DNA of 64,000 nucleotides from Micromonospora sp. M71_S20 (GCF_003664255.1 NZ_RCCV01000001.1:2480001-2544000); one strand, 5' to 3'. Shown: positions 14,590 to 23,458, numbered from the stretch's first letter. Program-made: numbers and translations. Notes: generated from the letters alone by a model not told the origin.

Positions 14590-16614
14590 ATGCACCTGTC
14601 AGCGACATCGAGGAGCAGACGCGTCCTGCTGGCCGCCGCCGTGGCCGCCGCCATGGCGGCGACGCCGCTCACCGCCGCCGGATCCGCCGCCGCAGCAGCG
14701 CCGGTGGACGACCGGCAGCAGCAGTACGCCGCCGCGGCGGCCGAGTACGGCGTGCCGGAGAGCGTCCTGCTCGGGGTCTCCTACCTGCAGTCCCGCTGGG
14801 ACACCAACGCCGGCACGCCGAGCACCAGCGGCGGCTACGGACCGATGCACCTCACCGACGCCGAGCACGTCGCCGCCATGTCCGGCGGCACGCACCACGA
14901 CGAGGGCACCGAGGACCCGCGCGGCGACGACTCCCGCCCGTCCCTGGCCGAGGCCCACGAGCCGCCGGCCGCTCCGCCGCCCGCCGAGGCCGCACTCCGG
15001 ACCGTCGACGCCGCCGCCGACCTGACCGGCGCCAGCGAGGAGGCGCTGCGGACGGACGTCACGGCGAACATCCGGGGCGGCGCGGCGCTGCTGGCCGCGT
15101 ACCAGAAGGAGATCGGCGCCCCGGTCGGCGCCGACACCGACCCGGCGGCCTGGTACGGCGCGGTGGCCCGGTACTCCGGCGCGGACAGCGCCGACGCCGC
15201 GGCGGCCTTCGCCAACGAGGTGTACGCCACCATCGCCACGGGCGACAGCCGGGTGACCGACGACGGGCAGCGGGTCACGCTGGCCGGCCGCGCGATCCAG
15301 CCGGACCGCTCCTGGCTGGACCGGCTGCGCCTGCGCAAGCTCACCCGGCCCGACGGGCTGGAGTGCCCGAGCGACATCTCCTGCGAGTGGATCCCGGCCC
15401 CCTACCAGCAGTACGGCCCCACGCTGGGCGACTACGGCAACCACGACCTGGGGAACCGGCCCGCGCAGCAGAAGATCGAGTACATCGTCATCCACGACAC
15501 CGAGGGCTACTTCGGTCCCAGCGTCAACCTGGTGAAGGACCCGAAGCGGGTGGGCTGGCACTACACCCTGCGCTCGGTGGACGGGCACATCGCCCAGCAC
15601 ATCAAGACCAAGGACGTCGGCTGGCACGCCGGCAACTGGTACGTGAACTCCAAGTCCATCGGCCTGGAGCACGAGGGCTTCGCCGGGCACGGCACCTGGT
15701 ACACCGAGGCGATGTACCGCACCTCGGCCAAGCTGGTCCGCCACCTGGCTCGGGCGTACAACATCCCGCTGGACCGCAACCACATCATCGGGCACGACAA
15801 CGTCCCCGGCACCATCGCCGCGAACGTGCGCGGCATGCACTGGGACCCGGGACCGTACTGGAACTGGTCGCACTACTTCGACCTGCTCAAGGCGCCGTTC
15901 TTCTCGACCGGCACGCACCGCACCGGGCTGGTCACCATCGACCCGGACTTCGCCACCAACCAGCCGCCCTTCACCGGCTGCAACCGGCAGCCTCCGGGCG
16001 TGCCGAACCCGCCCCCGGCGACCGCCCCCTGCCCGCTGCGCGGCTCCTCGGCGCTGTTCCTGCACAACGCGCCGAGCCACGACGCGCCGCTGCTCAACGA
16101 CATCGCGCTGCGACCCGACGGCACCCCGAACACCACGTACGTCTCCGACCACGGCGCCCGGGTCTCGGCCGGACAGACGTACGCGCTGGCCGAGGTGCAG
16201 GGCGACTGGACCGCGATCTGGTACCTCGGCCAGAAGGGGTGGTTCCACAACCCCGCCGCCAAGCCGACGGCGAAGTGGTCCGTCGGGCTCGTGGTGACCC
16301 CGAAGGCCGGTAAGGCCACCATTCCGGTGTACGGCCGGGCCTACCCGGAGCAGGCCGCGTACCCGGAGGGCGTGCCGTACCAGACGATCTCGCCGCTGCA
16401 GTACACCCTCTCGGCCGGCCAGCGGTACGCCGTCGGCAACCTGCTCCCCGGCGAGTACTACCGGGCCACCACGTTCGACGGCTCCGCCCCCCACGACCGG
16501 ACGGTCGTCCGGGGCGACAACAAGTACGTGCAGGTCCAGTTCGGTCACCGGATCATGTACGTCAACCTGAACGACGTGAACGTGGTGCCGTCCCCGCTGG
16601 GCGCGCCCCGCTGA
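14590..16614 (+). CDS. secreted N-acetylmuramoyl-L-alanine amidase (Amidase_2) with SLT-like N-domain
   Basis: 674 aa. Signal peptide about residues 1-37. Residues 45-160 resemble a lysozyme/SLT-type fold (YGVPESVLLGVSYLQSRWD, then GGYGPMHL) with Gln67 where the catalytic Glu would sit. An Amidase_2 domain follows from about residue 290: IEYIVIHDTEGY, HYTLRSVDGHIAQH, SIGLEHEGF, HIIGHDNVPG and HWDPGPYWNW supply the zinc ligands. The C-terminal ~200 residues contain SH3-like repeats that may bind the wall. It should cut the muramic acid-peptide bond. GGGGG ahead of ATG 14590 supports the start. Confidence 0.88.
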   Translation: MHLSATSRSRRVLLAAAVAAAMAATPLTAAGSAAAAAPVDDRQQQYAAAAAEYGVPESVLLGVSYLQSRWDTNAGTPSTSGGYGPMHLTDAEHVAAMSGGTHHDEGTEDPRGDDSRPSLAEAHEPPAAPPPAEAALRTVDAAADLTGASEEALRTDVTANIRGGAALLAAYQKEIGAPVGADTDPAAWYGAVARYSGADSADAAAAFANEVYATIATGDSRVTDDGQRVTLAGRAIQPDRSWLDRLRLRKLTRPDGLECPSDISCEWIPAPYQQYGPTLGDYGNHDLGNRPAQQKIEYIVIHDTEGYFGPSVNLVKDPKRVGWHYTLRSVDGHIAQHIKTKDVGWHAGNWYVNSKSIGLEHEGFAGHGTWYTEAMYRTSAKLVRHLARAYNIPLDRNHIIGHDNVPGTIAANVRGMHWDPGPYWNWSHYFDLLKAPFFSTGTHRTGLVTIDPDFATNQPPFTGCNRQPPGVPNPPPATAPCPLRGSSALFLHNAPSHDAPLLNDIALRPDGTPNTTYVSDHGARVSAGQTYALAEVQGDWTAIWYLGQKGWFHNPAAKPTAKWSVGLVVTPKAGKATIPVYGRAYPEQAAYPEGVPYQTISPLQYTLSAGQRYAVGNLLPGEYYRATTFDGSAPHDRTVVRGDNKYVQVQFGHRIMYVNLNDVNVVPSPLGAPR

Positions 16615-16628
16615 TCCATCCGCACGAC

Positions 16629-16661
16629 GAGGGCCCCCGGTCGATCCGACCGGGGGCCCTC
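16629..16661. terminator. bidirectional terminator, 15-bp perfect hairpin
   Basis: GAGGGCCCCCGGTCG (16629-16643) pairs with CGACCGGGGGCCCTC (16647-16661) across a 3-nt loop, between the convergent amidase and NlpC genes. Confidence 0.8.
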
Positions 16662-16678
16662 TCGTTGCGCGGTACGGA

Positions 16679-17686
16679 TCAGCCGGGCCTGCGGAACCCG
16701 GCCACCGGCATGGTGTTGATGCTGGAGACGTTGACCGGCTTGCCGGCCCGGGGCGCGTGCACCATCTTGTCGTTGCCGAGGTAGAGGCCGACGTGACTCA
16801 GATCGGACTTGAAGAAGACCAGGTCGCCGGGGCGCGCCTCGGAGCGCGGGATGGCCTTGCCCTCGTTCCACTGCGCACCCGTGAAGTGCGTCAGGTGGAT
16901 CCCCGCCGCCTTGTAGGCGTACTGGGTCAGGCCGGAGCAGTCGAACGAGTTCGGGCCGGTGGCACCCCAGACGTACGGGTCGCCGACCTGGGCGCAGGCC
17001 GTGCGGATCGCGGTCCGGGCCGCGTCGCTGACCACGCCGTTGATGGTCGGGCACTTCTCCGTCTTGACGGTGGTGACCGGCAGCGACGCCTCGAGCTTCT
17101 TGATGTCGGAGTCGATCTGCTTCTTCTTCGCCGCCAGGTCGTTCTGCTGCTTCGTCTGGGTGGTGATGAGCGTGTCGAGCTTCTGCTTCTCGGCGTCGTA
17201 CTTCTCGCGGACCTTGGTCACGCCCTCGAGCTGCTTGCGCTCCTGCGCGGCCAACCGGTCCAGCAGGGTCAGCTGCTCGGTCAGCGTGTCGGGCTTGGCG
17301 CTGACCAGCAGCGCGCCGATCTCGTGGGACGGGCCGGAGATGTAGTAGCGGGAAGCCAGGTCACCGACCCGGTCCATCGCCAGCTCGCTCTCCAGCGCCA
17401 ACGGCTGGATCTTCTTCTGCAGGTCCTCCGACTTCTTGCGGTTGACCTTCAGCTGCGCCCGCACCTTGTTGTACTGCTCGATGGTGGGCTCGAGCTGCTC
17501 CCACTTCTTGTCGATCGCGGCCTCGATCTCGTCGACCGAGGGCTCGGCGTGGGCGGGCGCGGCCAGCATGCCGGCGCCGACCGCCGCCGCGGCGACCAGG
17601 GTGAGCAGACGGTGGGCGACCCTACGCAGGCCACCCGGACGAGCAGACCGTCCCGGTGCGTGACGATGAGGGGGCATGGTTGCCAC
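16679..17686 (-). CDS. secreted NlpC/P60 endopeptidase with long coiled coil
   Basis: 335 aa. Basic N-terminus and signal peptide to about residue 45 (LLTLVAAAAVGAGMLAAPAHA). A ~170-residue coiled coil (EAAIDKKWEQLEPTIEQYNK to QIDSDIKKLEASL) precedes the NlpC/P60 domain: GDPYVWGATGPNSFDCSGL, RPGDLVFFKSDLSHVGLYLG and KMVHAPRAG give the Cys-His-His set. This is the RipA/Cgp-type layout used in cell separation. AAGGAG at 17696-17701 with 9-nt spacing selects GTG 17686; ATG 17677 and GTG 17692 are alternatives. Confidence 0.9.
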   Translation of the reverse strand: MATMPPHRHAPGRSARPGGLRRVAHRLLTLVAAAAVGAGMLAAPAHAEPSVDEIEAAIDKKWEQLEPTIEQYNKVRAQLKVNRKKSEDLQKKIQPLALESELAMDRVGDLASRYYISGPSHEIGALLVSAKPDTLTEQLTLLDRLAAQERKQLEGVTKVREKYDAEKQKLDTLITTQTKQQNDLAAKKKQIDSDIKKLEASLPVTTVKTEKCPTINGVVSDAARTAIRTACAQVGDPYVWGATGPNSFDCSGLTQYAYKAAGIHLTHFTGAQWNEGKAIPRSEARPGDLVFFKSDLSHVGLYLGNDKMVHAPRAGKPVNVSSINTMPVAGFRRPG

Positions 17687-17821
17687 CGGCACCGACTCCT
17701 TTTGCAACCCGGCCGCTTGGCGCCTCGCGCGAGGGAAGAGGGGCGAGACAGACGACCCACAGCGGCCGGTGCCCAACATTAGGGAAGGCCGGCAGCGGAA
17801 TCAAGGCGACCGAGCGCCACT

Positions 17822-18865
17822 TCACGCCTGCGCAACCGCTTGCGTACCAAGGGTGTCGGCCCGCCTGCCAACGATCGCGGTCAGTACGTCGTCGAGCGTG
17901 ACCACCCCGAGCGGGCGGCGGCCGTCGCTGACCAGCACCATGTGCCGCCGCTCCCGGCGCATCGACAGCAGCAGGTCGGCGAGCGTACGGTCCGGCGGCA
18001 CCACCGCCAACGGCCGGTACACGTCCGCCGGCACGGGGGCCCGCCGGCTCGCGCCCGCGTACCCGAGCACGTCCTTGACGTGCACGAAGCCGAGCACCCG
18101 GCGGGTGGAGCGCTGCACCACGGGGAAGCGGGACCGGCCCGTCCGGGTGGCCAGCACCTCCAGCGAGGCGGGCGAGACGTCCTCGGCCACGGTGGTCACC
18201 GTGGACCACGGTTGCAGGGCGTCGGCGGCGGTCCGGCTGTGCAACGCGAGCGCACCCGTGATCCGGACGTGCTCCTCCGCGTCGAGCAGCCCCTCCGTAC
18301 GCGCCTGCGCCACCAGCCCGGCCAGCTCCTCGGCGGTGAAGACCGTCTTCACGGCCTCGGTGGCCTCGACCCGCCACAGTCCCAGCACCCGGCGGGACGC
18401 CCACTTCATCGCCACCAGCAGCGGCTTGGTGGCCAGGCAGAACGCCAGCATCGCCGGCCCCAGCCAGAGCGCCGACGGCTCCGGCCCGGCCAGGGTGATG
18501 TTCTTCGGCACCATCTCGCCGACCACGGTGTGCAGGAAGACCACCACCCCGAGGGCGAGTACGAAGGCCACCGGGTGGACCACCCCCTCCGGCAGCCGCG
18601 CCGCGCGGAACGCCGGCTCCAGCAGGTGCGCGAGGGCGGGCTCGGCGATCGCGCCCAGCCCCAGCGAGCAGACGGTGATGCCGAGCTGCGCCCCGGCGAT
18701 CATCAGCGGGATCTGGTTCATCGCCGACAACGCCCAGCGGGCCCGCTTCGAGCCGGCCGCCAACGGCTCGACCACCGTGCGCCGGGACGCGATCAGCGCG
18801 AACTCGCTGCCCACGAAGAACGCGTTGCCGAGCAGCAGCGCGACGGTGACCAACAGCTCAGGCAT
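17822..18865 (-). CDS. CNNM/CorC-HlyC-type membrane protein with CBS pair
   Basis: 347 aa. A four-helix CNNM transmembrane domain (NAFFVGSEFALIASRR, IAGAQLGITVCSLGLGA, VGEMVPKNITLAGPE) occupies residues 1-190. A CBS pair follows (FPVVQRSTRRVLGFVHVKDV, then VLVSDGRRPLGVVTLDDVL). Such proteins are linked to magnesium and cobalt transport or efflux; many are still called hemolysin-like. The C-terminal CorC_HlyC domain is absent. It overlaps the upstream paralogue by 8 bp and is translated with it. Confidence 0.87.
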   Translation of the reverse strand: MPELLVTVALLLGNAFFVGSEFALIASRRTVVEPLAAGSKRARWALSAMNQIPLMIAGAQLGITVCSLGLGAIAEPALAHLLEPAFRAARLPEGVVHPVAFVLALGVVVFLHTVVGEMVPKNITLAGPEPSALWLGPAMLAFCLATKPLLVAMKWASRRVLGLWRVEATEAVKTVFTAEELAGLVAQARTEGLLDAEEHVRITGALALHSRTAADALQPWSTVTTVAEDVSPASLEVLATRTGRSRFPVVQRSTRRVLGFVHVKDVLGYAGASRRAPVPADVYRPLAVVPPDRTLADLLLSMRRERRHMVLVSDGRRPLGVVTLDDVLTAIVGRRADTLGTQAVAQA

Positions 18866-20228
18866 CGCCGTCCGGCTCCTCGGGACGGAGCACCCGGACC
18901 TGCTCGATCCGGTGCCGCTCGACCTCCACGACGGTGAACTCGAAGCCCGACTCGTCGACCGTCTCGCCCGCCAGCGGGATGTGCCCCAGCCGGGCCATCA
19001 GGAACCCGGCGAGCGTCTCGTACGGCCCCTCGGGCAGCCGGAAGCCGGTCTGCTCCGCCAGCTCGTCGGAGCGCAGCACCCCGTCGACGAGGACCGTCCG
19101 CTCCCCGCCCGGCACCCTCAGCCCGGCCGCGTCCACGTCGTCCACCGCGTCCGGGTCGAACTCGTCGGCGATCTCCCCGACCAGTTCCTCCACGAGGTCC
19201 TCCGTGGTGACCACGCCGTCGGTGCCGCCGTACTCGTCGACGACGATGGCGAGGTCGGCACCCGCGCTGCCGAGCGCGGCCAGCACGCCGTCGAGGTCCA
19301 GGCTCTCCGGCACGTACACCGGTTCGCGGGCGACCGACCCGACCGTGGTCGAGCCGCGCAGGGCCAGTGGCACGCCCAGCGCGTCCGGCACCCCGGCGAC
19401 GCCGGTCACCAAGTCGAGGGTCTCCTCGTACACCGGGAACCGGGTCCGCCCGGTCCGGCGGGACAGCGCCAGCAGCTCCGCCACGGTGGCGGTGGCCCGC
19501 AGCGCGACGACGTCGACCCGCGGGGTCATCGCCTCGGCGGCCCGCTTGTCGCCGAACCGGATGGTGCGGCGCAGCAGCATGGCGGTGTCCGGCGGCAGCG
19601 CCCCGGCCCGCGCCGAGATGGCCGCCAGCAGCCCCAGCTCCTCCGGCGAGCGGGCGCTGGCCAGCTCCTCCTGCGGCTCCACGCCCAGCAGCCGGACCAG
19701 GCGGTTCGCCGAGTCGTTCAGCGCCCGGATCAGCCAGCCGAAGGCGCGGGAGAAGGCGCGCATCGGGCCCGCGGTGGCGAGGGCGGTGGGCATCGGCCGG
19801 GCCAGCGCGAGGTTCTTCGGCACCAGTTCGCCGAAGAGCATCGAGAGCAGGGTGGCCAGGGCCAGGGCGAGGAACGGGGTGAACCGGCCGGCGGCGTCCC
19901 CGGCGACCGGCCGCAGCAGCGGGGTGAAGAGGCGGGCCAGGGCGGGCTCGGCCAGGTAGCCCGTGAGCAGCGCGGTGAGCGTGATGCCGAGCTGCGCCCC
20001 GGAGAGCTGGAAGGAGAGTTCCCGCAGCGCCCGGTGTACGGTCGCGGCCCGGCCGTCGCCCGCGGCCGCCCGCCGCTCGATCTCGGGTCGGTCCACCGTG
20101 ACCAGGGCGAACTCGGCCGCGACGAAGAACGCGTTGCCGCCGGTCAGCAGCACGAAGCCGACCAGGGGCAGCAGCGTGGTCAGCAGCAGGCCATCGATGG
20201 TCGTCTCACCTCGGCGCGATTCTCGCAC
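18858..20228 (-). CDS. CNNM/CorC-HlyC-type membrane protein, full length
   Basis: 456 aa. CNNM domain (NAFFVAAEFALVTVDRPE, LSGAQLGITLTALLTGYLAEP, FGELVPKNLALARP), CBS pair (TRFPVYEETLDLVTGVAG and DLAIVVDEYGGTDGVVTTED), then a CorC_HlyC C-terminal domain (ETLAGFLMARLGHIPLAGE). It forms an operon with the shorter paralogue downstream, a common arrangement. The start is uncertain: GTG 20228 is the first start codon, but the best ribosome-like sequence GAGGTGAG lies just inside, before non-standard codons ATC/CTG. Confidence 0.87.
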   Translation of the reverse strand: MRESRRGETTIDGLLLTTLLPLVGFVLLTGGNAFFVAAEFALVTVDRPEIERRAAAGDGRAATVHRALRELSFQLSGAQLGITLTALLTGYLAEPALARLFTPLLRPVAGDAAGRFTPFLALALATLLSMLFGELVPKNLALARPMPTALATAGPMRAFSRAFGWLIRALNDSANRLVRLLGVEPQEELASARSPEELGLLAAISARAGALPPDTAMLLRRTIRFGDKRAAEAMTPRVDVVALRATATVAELLALSRRTGRTRFPVYEETLDLVTGVAGVPDALGVPLALRGSTTVGSVAREPVYVPESLDLDGVLAALGSAGADLAIVVDEYGGTDGVVTTEDLVEELVGEIADEFDPDAVDDVDAAGLRVPGGERTVLVDGVLRSDELAEQTGFRLPEGPYETLAGFLMARLGHIPLAGETVDESGFEFTVVEVERHRIEQVRVLRPEEPDGDA

Positions 20229-20293
20229 GGGCGGCGACCCCGGTCACGGGTGGAAGATCTGCCGGGCCCGCAGGTCCCGGCTACCGTCGGGGC

Positions 20294-20974
20294 ATGGCCC
20301 CGCTCACGCTCGCCCACGAACTCGCCCTGCTCGGCTACGACGACGCGGGCGCCAACCGGCTCGGCCGGCCCACCCTCGACTACGGCCTGGCCGGCGCCCT
20401 GCTGCTGGAGCTGACGCTCGCCGGTCGGGTCGAGATCGCCGACGACCGGCTGGTGGTGACCGACCAGGCCCCCGTCGGGCAGCGGCAGCTCGACGACGCG
20501 CTGACGCGGATCGCCACCGATCCGAAGCGGCGCAAGCCGAACGACTGGATCAGCCGGCTCGCCAAGGACCTGCCCGAGCAGGTGCTGGACGGGCTGGTCA
20601 CCGCCGGCGTGCTCCGCCGCGACTCGGACAAGGTGCTGTGGGTCTTCCCGCGTACCCGCTATCCGTCCACCACCGGCGCGGAGCCGGCGGTGGAGACGCA
20701 GGCCCGGCAGCGGATGGTTGCCGCCGTGGCCGCGGACGGGCCGGTGGACGGGCGGACGGCCGCGCTCATCGGCCTCGCCCGGGCCGTCGGCCTGGACCGC
20801 AAGCTCTTCGCGGAGCTGCCGAAGGAGCGGGTCAAGCGGCGACTGGCCGAGATCGCCGCCGGCGACTGGGCGTCCGCCGCCACGCGCAAGGCCATCGAGG
20901 AGACCCAGGCCGCCGTGCTGATCGCCACCACCACGGCGGCCACGGCCGTCATCGTGACCACCACGACCTCCTGA
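20294..20974 (+). CDS. GPP34 (GOLPH3/VPS74-like) family protein
   Basis: 226 aa, the standard bacterial length. Pattern: TLAHELALLGYDDAGANR, LDYGLAGALLLELTLAGRVE, DWISRLAKDLPEQVLDGLV, LGLARAVGLDRKL-like segment, and RLAEIAAGDWAS, ending in an Ala/Thr hydrophobic tail. Eukaryotic GOLPH3 binds phosphoinositides; bacterial members are abundant in actinobacteria with unknown role. TACCGT (20282-20287) lies 6 nt before the ATG, so the transcript is probably leaderless. Confidence 0.88.
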   Translation: MAPLTLAHELALLGYDDAGANRLGRPTLDYGLAGALLLELTLAGRVEIADDRLVVTDQAPVGQRQLDDALTRIATDPKRRKPNDWISRLAKDLPEQVLDGLVTAGVLRRDSDKVLWVFPRTRYPSTTGAEPAVETQARQRMVAAVAADGPVDGRTAALIGLARAVGLDRKLFAELPKERVKRRLAEIAAGDWASAATRKAIEETQAAVLIATTTAATAVIVTTTTS

Positions 20975-20979
20975 ACGAC

Positions 20980-21013
20980 GACGGCGGCGGCACCGGGAGG
21001 TGCCGCCGCCGTC
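20980..21013. terminator. bidirectional terminator, 15-bp perfect hairpin
   Basis: GACGGCGGCGGCACC (20980-20994) pairs with GGTGCCGCCGCCGTC (20999-21013) across a GGGA loop, between convergent genes. Confidence 0.8.
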
Positions 21014-21034
21014 GGGCGTCGCAGGGGGTACGCG

Positions 21035-23293
21035 TCAGCCGGCGACCGGCAACCGCTCGGTGTCGGTGCCGCCCGGCGCCTGCTCGGGCTTGACCGACCG
21101 GAGCAGCACGCTGGCCACGTCGACGACCTCGACCTGCTCCCCGGCACCCTTGCCGTTCACCCCGTCGTTGAGCATCGTCGAGCAGAACGGGCAGCCGACG
21201 GCGACCGTCTTCGCCCCGGTGGACATGGCCTCCTCGACCCGGTCCACGTTGATCCGCTTGCCGATCTTCTCCTCCATCCACATCCGGGCGCCGCCGGCGC
21301 CGCAGCAGAAGGAGCGCTCGCTGTTGCGGGGCATCTCGATAAGGCCGCTGGCGCGGCCTGCGCCGGATTCGATGGCTGCACCATCCTGGCCAGCACCGGC
21401 TCCGCCGGAGATGGCGGACCCCAGCACCTCGCGCGGCGGGGCGAAGACCCGGTTGTGCCGGCCCAGGTAGCAGGGGTCGTGGTAGGTCACGCCGCCGTCG
21501 ACCGGCTGCACCGGGGTGAGCTTGCCGGTGGCGACCAGGTGCGCCAGGAGCTGGGTGTGGTGGACCACCTCGAACTCGCCGCCGAGCTGGCCGTACTCGT
21601 TGCCGAGGGTGTTGAAGCAGTGCGGGCAGGTGGCGACGATCTTCCGCTTGCTCTTCTCCCGGCCCTCGAACGCCTCGTTGAGGGTCTCGACGTTCTGCTG
21701 GGCGAGCATCTGGAAGACGAACTCGTTGCCGATGCGGCGGGCCGGGTCGCCGGAGCAGGTCTCGCCCTCGCCGAGGATCGCGAACTTCACGCCCGCCTCG
21801 TTGAGCAGCGTGGCGACCGCCCGGGTGGTCTTCTTGGCCCGGTCCTCGAAGGCGCCGGCGCAGCCGACCCAGAAGAGGTACTCGAAGTCGTCGACCTCGC
21901 CGACCCGCGGCACCTCGAAGTCCAGGCCCTTGGTCCAGTCCTCGCGGGTGTTCTGCGGGGCGCCCCACGGGTTGCCCTTGTTTTCCAGGTTGCGCAGCAT
22001 CACGCCGGCCTCCGACGGGAAGCTCGACTCGATGAGCACCTGGTAGCGGCGCATGTCGACGATGTGGTCGACGTGCTCGATGTCGACGGGGCACTGCTCG
22101 ACGCAGGCACCGCAGGTGGTGCAGGACCAGAGCACGTCCGGGTCGATGATGCCGCCTTCCTCGGCGGTGCCGATCAGCGGCTTCTCGGCCTCGGCCAGCG
22201 CCAGCACGTCCATGTGGGCGAGCTGGGCGGCGGTGGCCTTCTCCTCGCCGGTCAGGTCCTTGCCGCCGCCGGCCAGCAGGTACGGCGCCTTCGCGTACGC
22301 GTGGTCGCGCAGGCTGAGCACCAGCAGCTTCGGCGACAGCGGCTTGCCGGTGTTCCAGGCCGGGCACTGCGACTGGCAGCGGCCGCACTCGGTGCAGGTG
22401 CTGAAGTCCAGCAGACCCTTCCAGGTGAACTGCTCGACCTGGGCGACACCGAACTGGTCGGACTCGGGGTCGGCCTCCTCGAAGTCCAGCGGCTTGCCCT
22501 GGCTCGTCATCGGGCGCAGGGCGCCGAGGCCGGAGACGTTGGCGCCCGGGTCACGCTTGAAGAAGATGTTGAAGAAGGCCAGGAAGCGGTGCCAGGCGAC
22601 GCCCATGGTGACGTTCAGCGCGATCACGATGAGCCAGGTCATCGAGATGGCGATCTTGACGAGCGCGGCGATGCTGACGCCGGCCTCCCAGTTCGGCAGC
22701 ACTCCGCCGACGGCGTGGCTGAGCGGGGCGGCCCAGACCGGGTACTCGAAGTGGTCGGTGGCGACCTTGAAGCCCCGGATGACGAAGCCCATGATCAGTA
22801 CGGCGAGGATGATGCCCTCGACGAAGTAGCCCTGCCACATGGTCGAGCCGGTGAACCGGGACTTCCCGCCCGGCCGGGTGGGCCGGTTGCGGAGCCGGAT
22901 CGCGATCAGCACCAGGATGCTGACGAGGCCCAGGATCGCGAGCCACTCGGTGACCAGCCCGTAGATCGCCCAGTTGCCGACCAGGGGCAGCCCGCCGGTC
23001 GGGGAGACGACCTCGAAGTACGCCTCCAGCACCAGCAGCGACAGCACGATGAAGCCGACCATCACGAACCAGTGCGCCGCACCCACCACGCTCCAGCGGA
23101 GCATGCGGGTGTGGCCGGCGGTCTCGGCCAGCATCGTCTTCGTGCGGGTGCCCTTGTCGCCGAAGCGGGTCGGGTCCGGCTGACCCAGCCGGATGACGGC
23201 CACCATCTTCATGACCGCGCGTACCGCAAGCCACACCGCCACGGCGGTGATGGCGAACGCGAGGATCGTGGTGACGATCTGGACGCTGCCCAT
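21035..23293 (-). CDS. EtfD/FadF-like membrane Fe-S oxidoreductase
   Basis: 752 aa. The N-terminal ~260 residues contain about five to six TM helices of a NarI-like heme b domain. Two 4Fe-4S motifs follow: CTECGRCQSQCP near residue 300 and CTTCGACVEQCP near 391. Two CCG (heterodisulfide reductase) domains come next, with GCAGAF, CSGDPARR, HDPCYLGRHN, FCCGAGG and CPFCST. In M. tuberculosis the homologue Rv0338c (EtfD) carries electrons from ETF to menaquinone during beta-oxidation; the same role is inferred. GGGGAGG precedes ATG 23293. The leader holds a uORF and a GTTAC-N6-GTAAC operator. Confidence 0.88.
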   Translation of the reverse strand: MGSVQIVTTILAFAITAVAVWLAVRAVMKMVAVIRLGQPDPTRFGDKGTRTKTMLAETAGHTRMLRWSVVGAAHWFVMVGFIVLSLLVLEAYFEVVSPTGGLPLVGNWAIYGLVTEWLAILGLVSILVLIAIRLRNRPTRPGGKSRFTGSTMWQGYFVEGIILAVLIMGFVIRGFKVATDHFEYPVWAAPLSHAVGGVLPNWEAGVSIAALVKIAISMTWLIVIALNVTMGVAWHRFLAFFNIFFKRDPGANVSGLGALRPMTSQGKPLDFEEADPESDQFGVAQVEQFTWKGLLDFSTCTECGRCQSQCPAWNTGKPLSPKLLVLSLRDHAYAKAPYLLAGGGKDLTGEEKATAAQLAHMDVLALAEAEKPLIGTAEEGGIIDPDVLWSCTTCGACVEQCPVDIEHVDHIVDMRRYQVLIESSFPSEAGVMLRNLENKGNPWGAPQNTREDWTKGLDFEVPRVGEVDDFEYLFWVGCAGAFEDRAKKTTRAVATLLNEAGVKFAILGEGETCSGDPARRIGNEFVFQMLAQQNVETLNEAFEGREKSKRKIVATCPHCFNTLGNEYGQLGGEFEVVHHTQLLAHLVATGKLTPVQPVDGGVTYHDPCYLGRHNRVFAPPREVLGSAISGGAGAGQDGAAIESGAGRASGLIEMPRNSERSFCCGAGGARMWMEEKIGKRINVDRVEEAMSTGAKTVAVGCPFCSTMLNDGVNGKGAGEQVEVVDVASVLLRSVKPEQAPGGTDTERLPVAG

Positions 23294-23349
23294 CGAGTTG
23301 GCCTCCCCGGTCTGCTGCCTGTCGAGCGGCTCGGCGACCGGGGCCCGGG

Positions 23350-23421
23350 TCAGGGCACGATCGGCGAGCCGCCGCCGCACCCTCGACCGGACCGGTCGAT
23401 GACCTCGCTCCGCTCGGTCAT
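23350..23421 (-). CDS. leaderless 23-aa upstream ORF in the etfD leader
   Basis: The minus strand has TAGGCT (23429-23434), then 7 nt, then an ATG opening a 23-codon ORF (begins MTERSEVIDRSGRG) that stops 56 nt before the EtfD-like ATG. The promoter geometry implies that this ORF is translated from the mRNA 5' end. The MTERSE start resembles the MSERQR start of the leader ORFs at 46925-47088. No known attenuator motif is recognised, so a regulatory role is inference. Confidence 0.4.
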   Translation of the reverse strand: MTERSEVIDRSGRGCGGGSPIVP

Positions 23422-23428
23422 GCAGTGC

Positions 23429-23434
23429 AGCCTA
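23429..23434 (-). promoter_or_regulatory. -10 box of the etfD transcript
   Basis: TAGGCT read on the minus strand, 7 nt before the uORF ATG at 23421. The 17-bp region upstream and the -35 position fall within the palindromic operator 23443-23458, so repressor binding would block polymerase. Confidence 0.45.
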
Positions 23435-23442
23435 CGCGCAAG

Positions 23443-23458
23443 GTTACCCAGGAGTAAC
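23443..23458. promoter_or_regulatory. palindromic operator GTTAC-N6-GTAAC upstream of etfD
   Basis: GTTACCCAGGAGTAAC has the same arms and spacing as the site at 80-95 upstream of the acyl-CoA dehydrogenase. It overlaps the -35/spacer of the etfD promoter. Two sites on two beta-oxidation-type genes suggest one regulon (inference). Confidence 0.5.

Noticed and set aside
14599..16548. 649-codon antisense open frame over the amidase gene
   Set aside because: A shadow of high GC. The plus strand shows a signal peptide and Amidase_2 motifs, while the antisense product is Val/Gly/Arg-rich without domains.
17690..17800. A second c-di-AMP riboswitch before the full-length NlpC/P60 gene
   Set aside because: The leader lacks the conserved ydaO blocks (no GGGGTGAATC or CAGCTAACC) and any matching P1 stem.
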